A stretch of DNA of 5,956 bases from Acidimicrobiia bacterium. Its GTDB lineage: Bacteria; Actinomycetota; Acidimicrobiia; IMCC26256; PALSA-555. A model generated the notes under the pieces. The model did no database searches. It was not told the origin of the DNA and saw only the letters and a program-made list of their open reading frames with translations. Positions 5,415 through 5,956 of the stretch are shown piece by piece (within the stretch, counting starts at the first letter, position 1; every line of letters starts with the position of its first letter). Where the stretch lies: contig JALHSW010000172.1 in NCBI GenBank assembly GCA_022865365.1, forward strand, positions 1-5,956, given 5' to 3'. A program made the position numbers and the translations under genes.

Positions 5415-5881
5415 GCAGGAGCGGCAACCACCTCGGGCGCGGCGAAGACGTTGGTGAACGTGACCTCCGCTTCGAAACCCAACCCGTCGGGTGGCGAGAG
5501 CCTGACCGTGGCAGACGTCGGCCCGGTGACCTCGGCGCTGCAGAACATCGCTTCAATGCGGCAAAACGCCGCGGTCGAAGTCTGGGTCGCGCCGCCCGCC
5601 TGAGTCTCGGTGAACGTGCAGACGGTCTTCTCCGGGATCTCGACGATCTCAGATCCAGCGCCGGTGAAGGTGACCTCGGTCGGGTCGGCCGGCCCGCTCT
5701 CACAGGCGATCGTGACGACGTAGGTCGCGCCCGGGGGCGCGTCGCCGGTCACGACCTTCGTGACCTGGACGGGGAGGAAGGCAGGTCCAGAACCCTGCGC
5801 GCCCACCGCCGAGCCCAACCCAACGACCAGCGACCCCACCGCCAGCACCACACCCGCCAGAACCCCACCCCCCCTACGCAT
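5402..5881 (-). CDS. Small secreted DUF5979-like surface protein ending in -FTG
   Basis: A 159-residue protein from ATG 5881-5879; a TTG at 5887 would add two residues. Neither has a purine-rich Shine-Dalgarno, and a -10-like TAGAGT 8 nt upstream suggests a leaderless or near-leaderless message. The signal peptide is RRGGGVLAGVVLAVGSLVVG with likely cleavage after A28 (VGA-Q). The mature part opens with PVQVTKVVTGDAPPGATYVV, the typical start of DUF5979 immunoglobulin-like domains of actinobacterial surface proteins, then continues with VTIACESG, TFTGAGSEIVEIPEKTVCTF and a final strand EAEVTFTNVF. Cysteines 60, 88, 107 and 114 could form two disulfides. Such domains often occur in proteins anchored by LPxTG plus a membrane helix; here the chain ends at APAFTG with no helix or basic tail. 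Function unknown, probably extracellular. It is one domain long, much shorter than multi-domain relatives. Confidence 0.8.
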   Translation of the reverse strand: MRRGGGVLAGVVLAVGSLVVGLGSAVGAQGSGPAFLPVQVTKVVTGDAPPGATYVVTIACESGPADPTEVTFTGAGSEIVEIPEKTVCTFTETQAGGATQTSTAAFCRIEAMFCSAEVTGPTSATVRLSPPDGLGFEAEVTFTNVFAAPEVVAAPAFTG

Positions 5882-5885
5882 AGAC

Positions 5886-5956
5886 AAGGACTCTAGGCGC
5901 GGAACGGCAGCTCGGGCTGGTGGTCGCGGTGCTGCTCGACCAGCCGGGGTCGCTGA
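5886..5956 (-). repeat. Array repeat copy C, cut by the right edge
   Basis: Positions 5886-5953 match copy B at 64 of 68 positions; the match breaks at 5954, and the window ends two bases later. On the minus strand it lies directly upstream of the DUF5979-like gene. By analogy with copies A and B it should follow the 3' end of another minus-strand gene just beyond the window, perhaps also ending in -FTG. Confidence 0.85.
5890..5895 (-). promoter_or_regulatory. -10-like TAGAGT at the distal end of repeat copy C
   Basis: TAGAGT fits the actinobacterial TANNNT -10 pattern and lies 8 nt before ATG 5881, compatible with a leaderless transcript. The equivalent hexamer in copy B is TAGGGT (5339-5334). 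No recognisable -35 is found at normal spacing, so support is limited. Confidence 0.3.

Noticed and set aside
4493..5896. 467-codon plus-strand frame across the secreted-protein genes
   Set aside because: It is a Gly/Arg/Asp-rich antisense shadow; the minus strand has two signal peptides, a Shine-Dalgarno and domain-like sequence.
4144..5956. Integron attC sites or a CRISPR array as explanation for the three repeats
   Set aside because: No RYYYAAC/GTTRRRY core pairs were found, and the spacing is gene-length and irregular, unlike CRISPR spacers.

Overview
The window is high-GC DNA with strong GC preference at third codon positions. LOG-family, RNB-family, TadE/TadG-type and DUF5979-type genes together suggest an actinobacterium. 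An Acidimicrobiia-like lineage is a guess from the style of the Tad and DUF5979 proteins, not something the sequence proves.

Layout, left to right. Positions 2-319 (+) hold the 3' end of a LOG-family Rossmann-fold protein. It is followed 17 nt later by a compact RNB-domain exoribonuclease (337-1761, +). After a 154-nt gap with two small inverted repeats comes a surface-appendage pair on the same strand. The first member is a TadE-like pseudopilin (1916-2377) whose reading frame appears broken near 2255-2263; its natural C-terminus lies in another frame and ends at 2414. The second is a large TadG-like protein (2384-3871) with one N-terminal membrane helix and a long, cysteine-containing, beta-rich exterior. 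A near-perfect Shine-Dalgarno for tadG lies inside the end of tadE, so the two are probably translated as a coupled pair.

The 318 nt between the convergent genes at 3871 and 4190 contain no convincing gene. They do hold the 3' two-thirds of a tRNA-Pro(GGG) on the minus strand without its 5' part, the usual signature of an integrase attachment-site remnant, and a short direct repeat that could be an integrase arm site.

Right of this junction, everything is on the minus strand and encodes secreted proteins: a beta-propeller-like protein (4190-5218) and a small DUF5979-like protein (5402-5881). Both end exactly in -FTG-stop. Directly after each stop lies the same repeat, and a third copy runs off the right edge. 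The segment therefore looks like an array of units, each made of one secreted gene followed by a conserved 60-70 bp repeat, placed beside a tRNA-fragment junction. This repeat-punctuated array is the most unusual thing in the window. Its mechanism (tandem duplication, 3'-end gene conversion or cassette-like movement) cannot be decided from this window alone.
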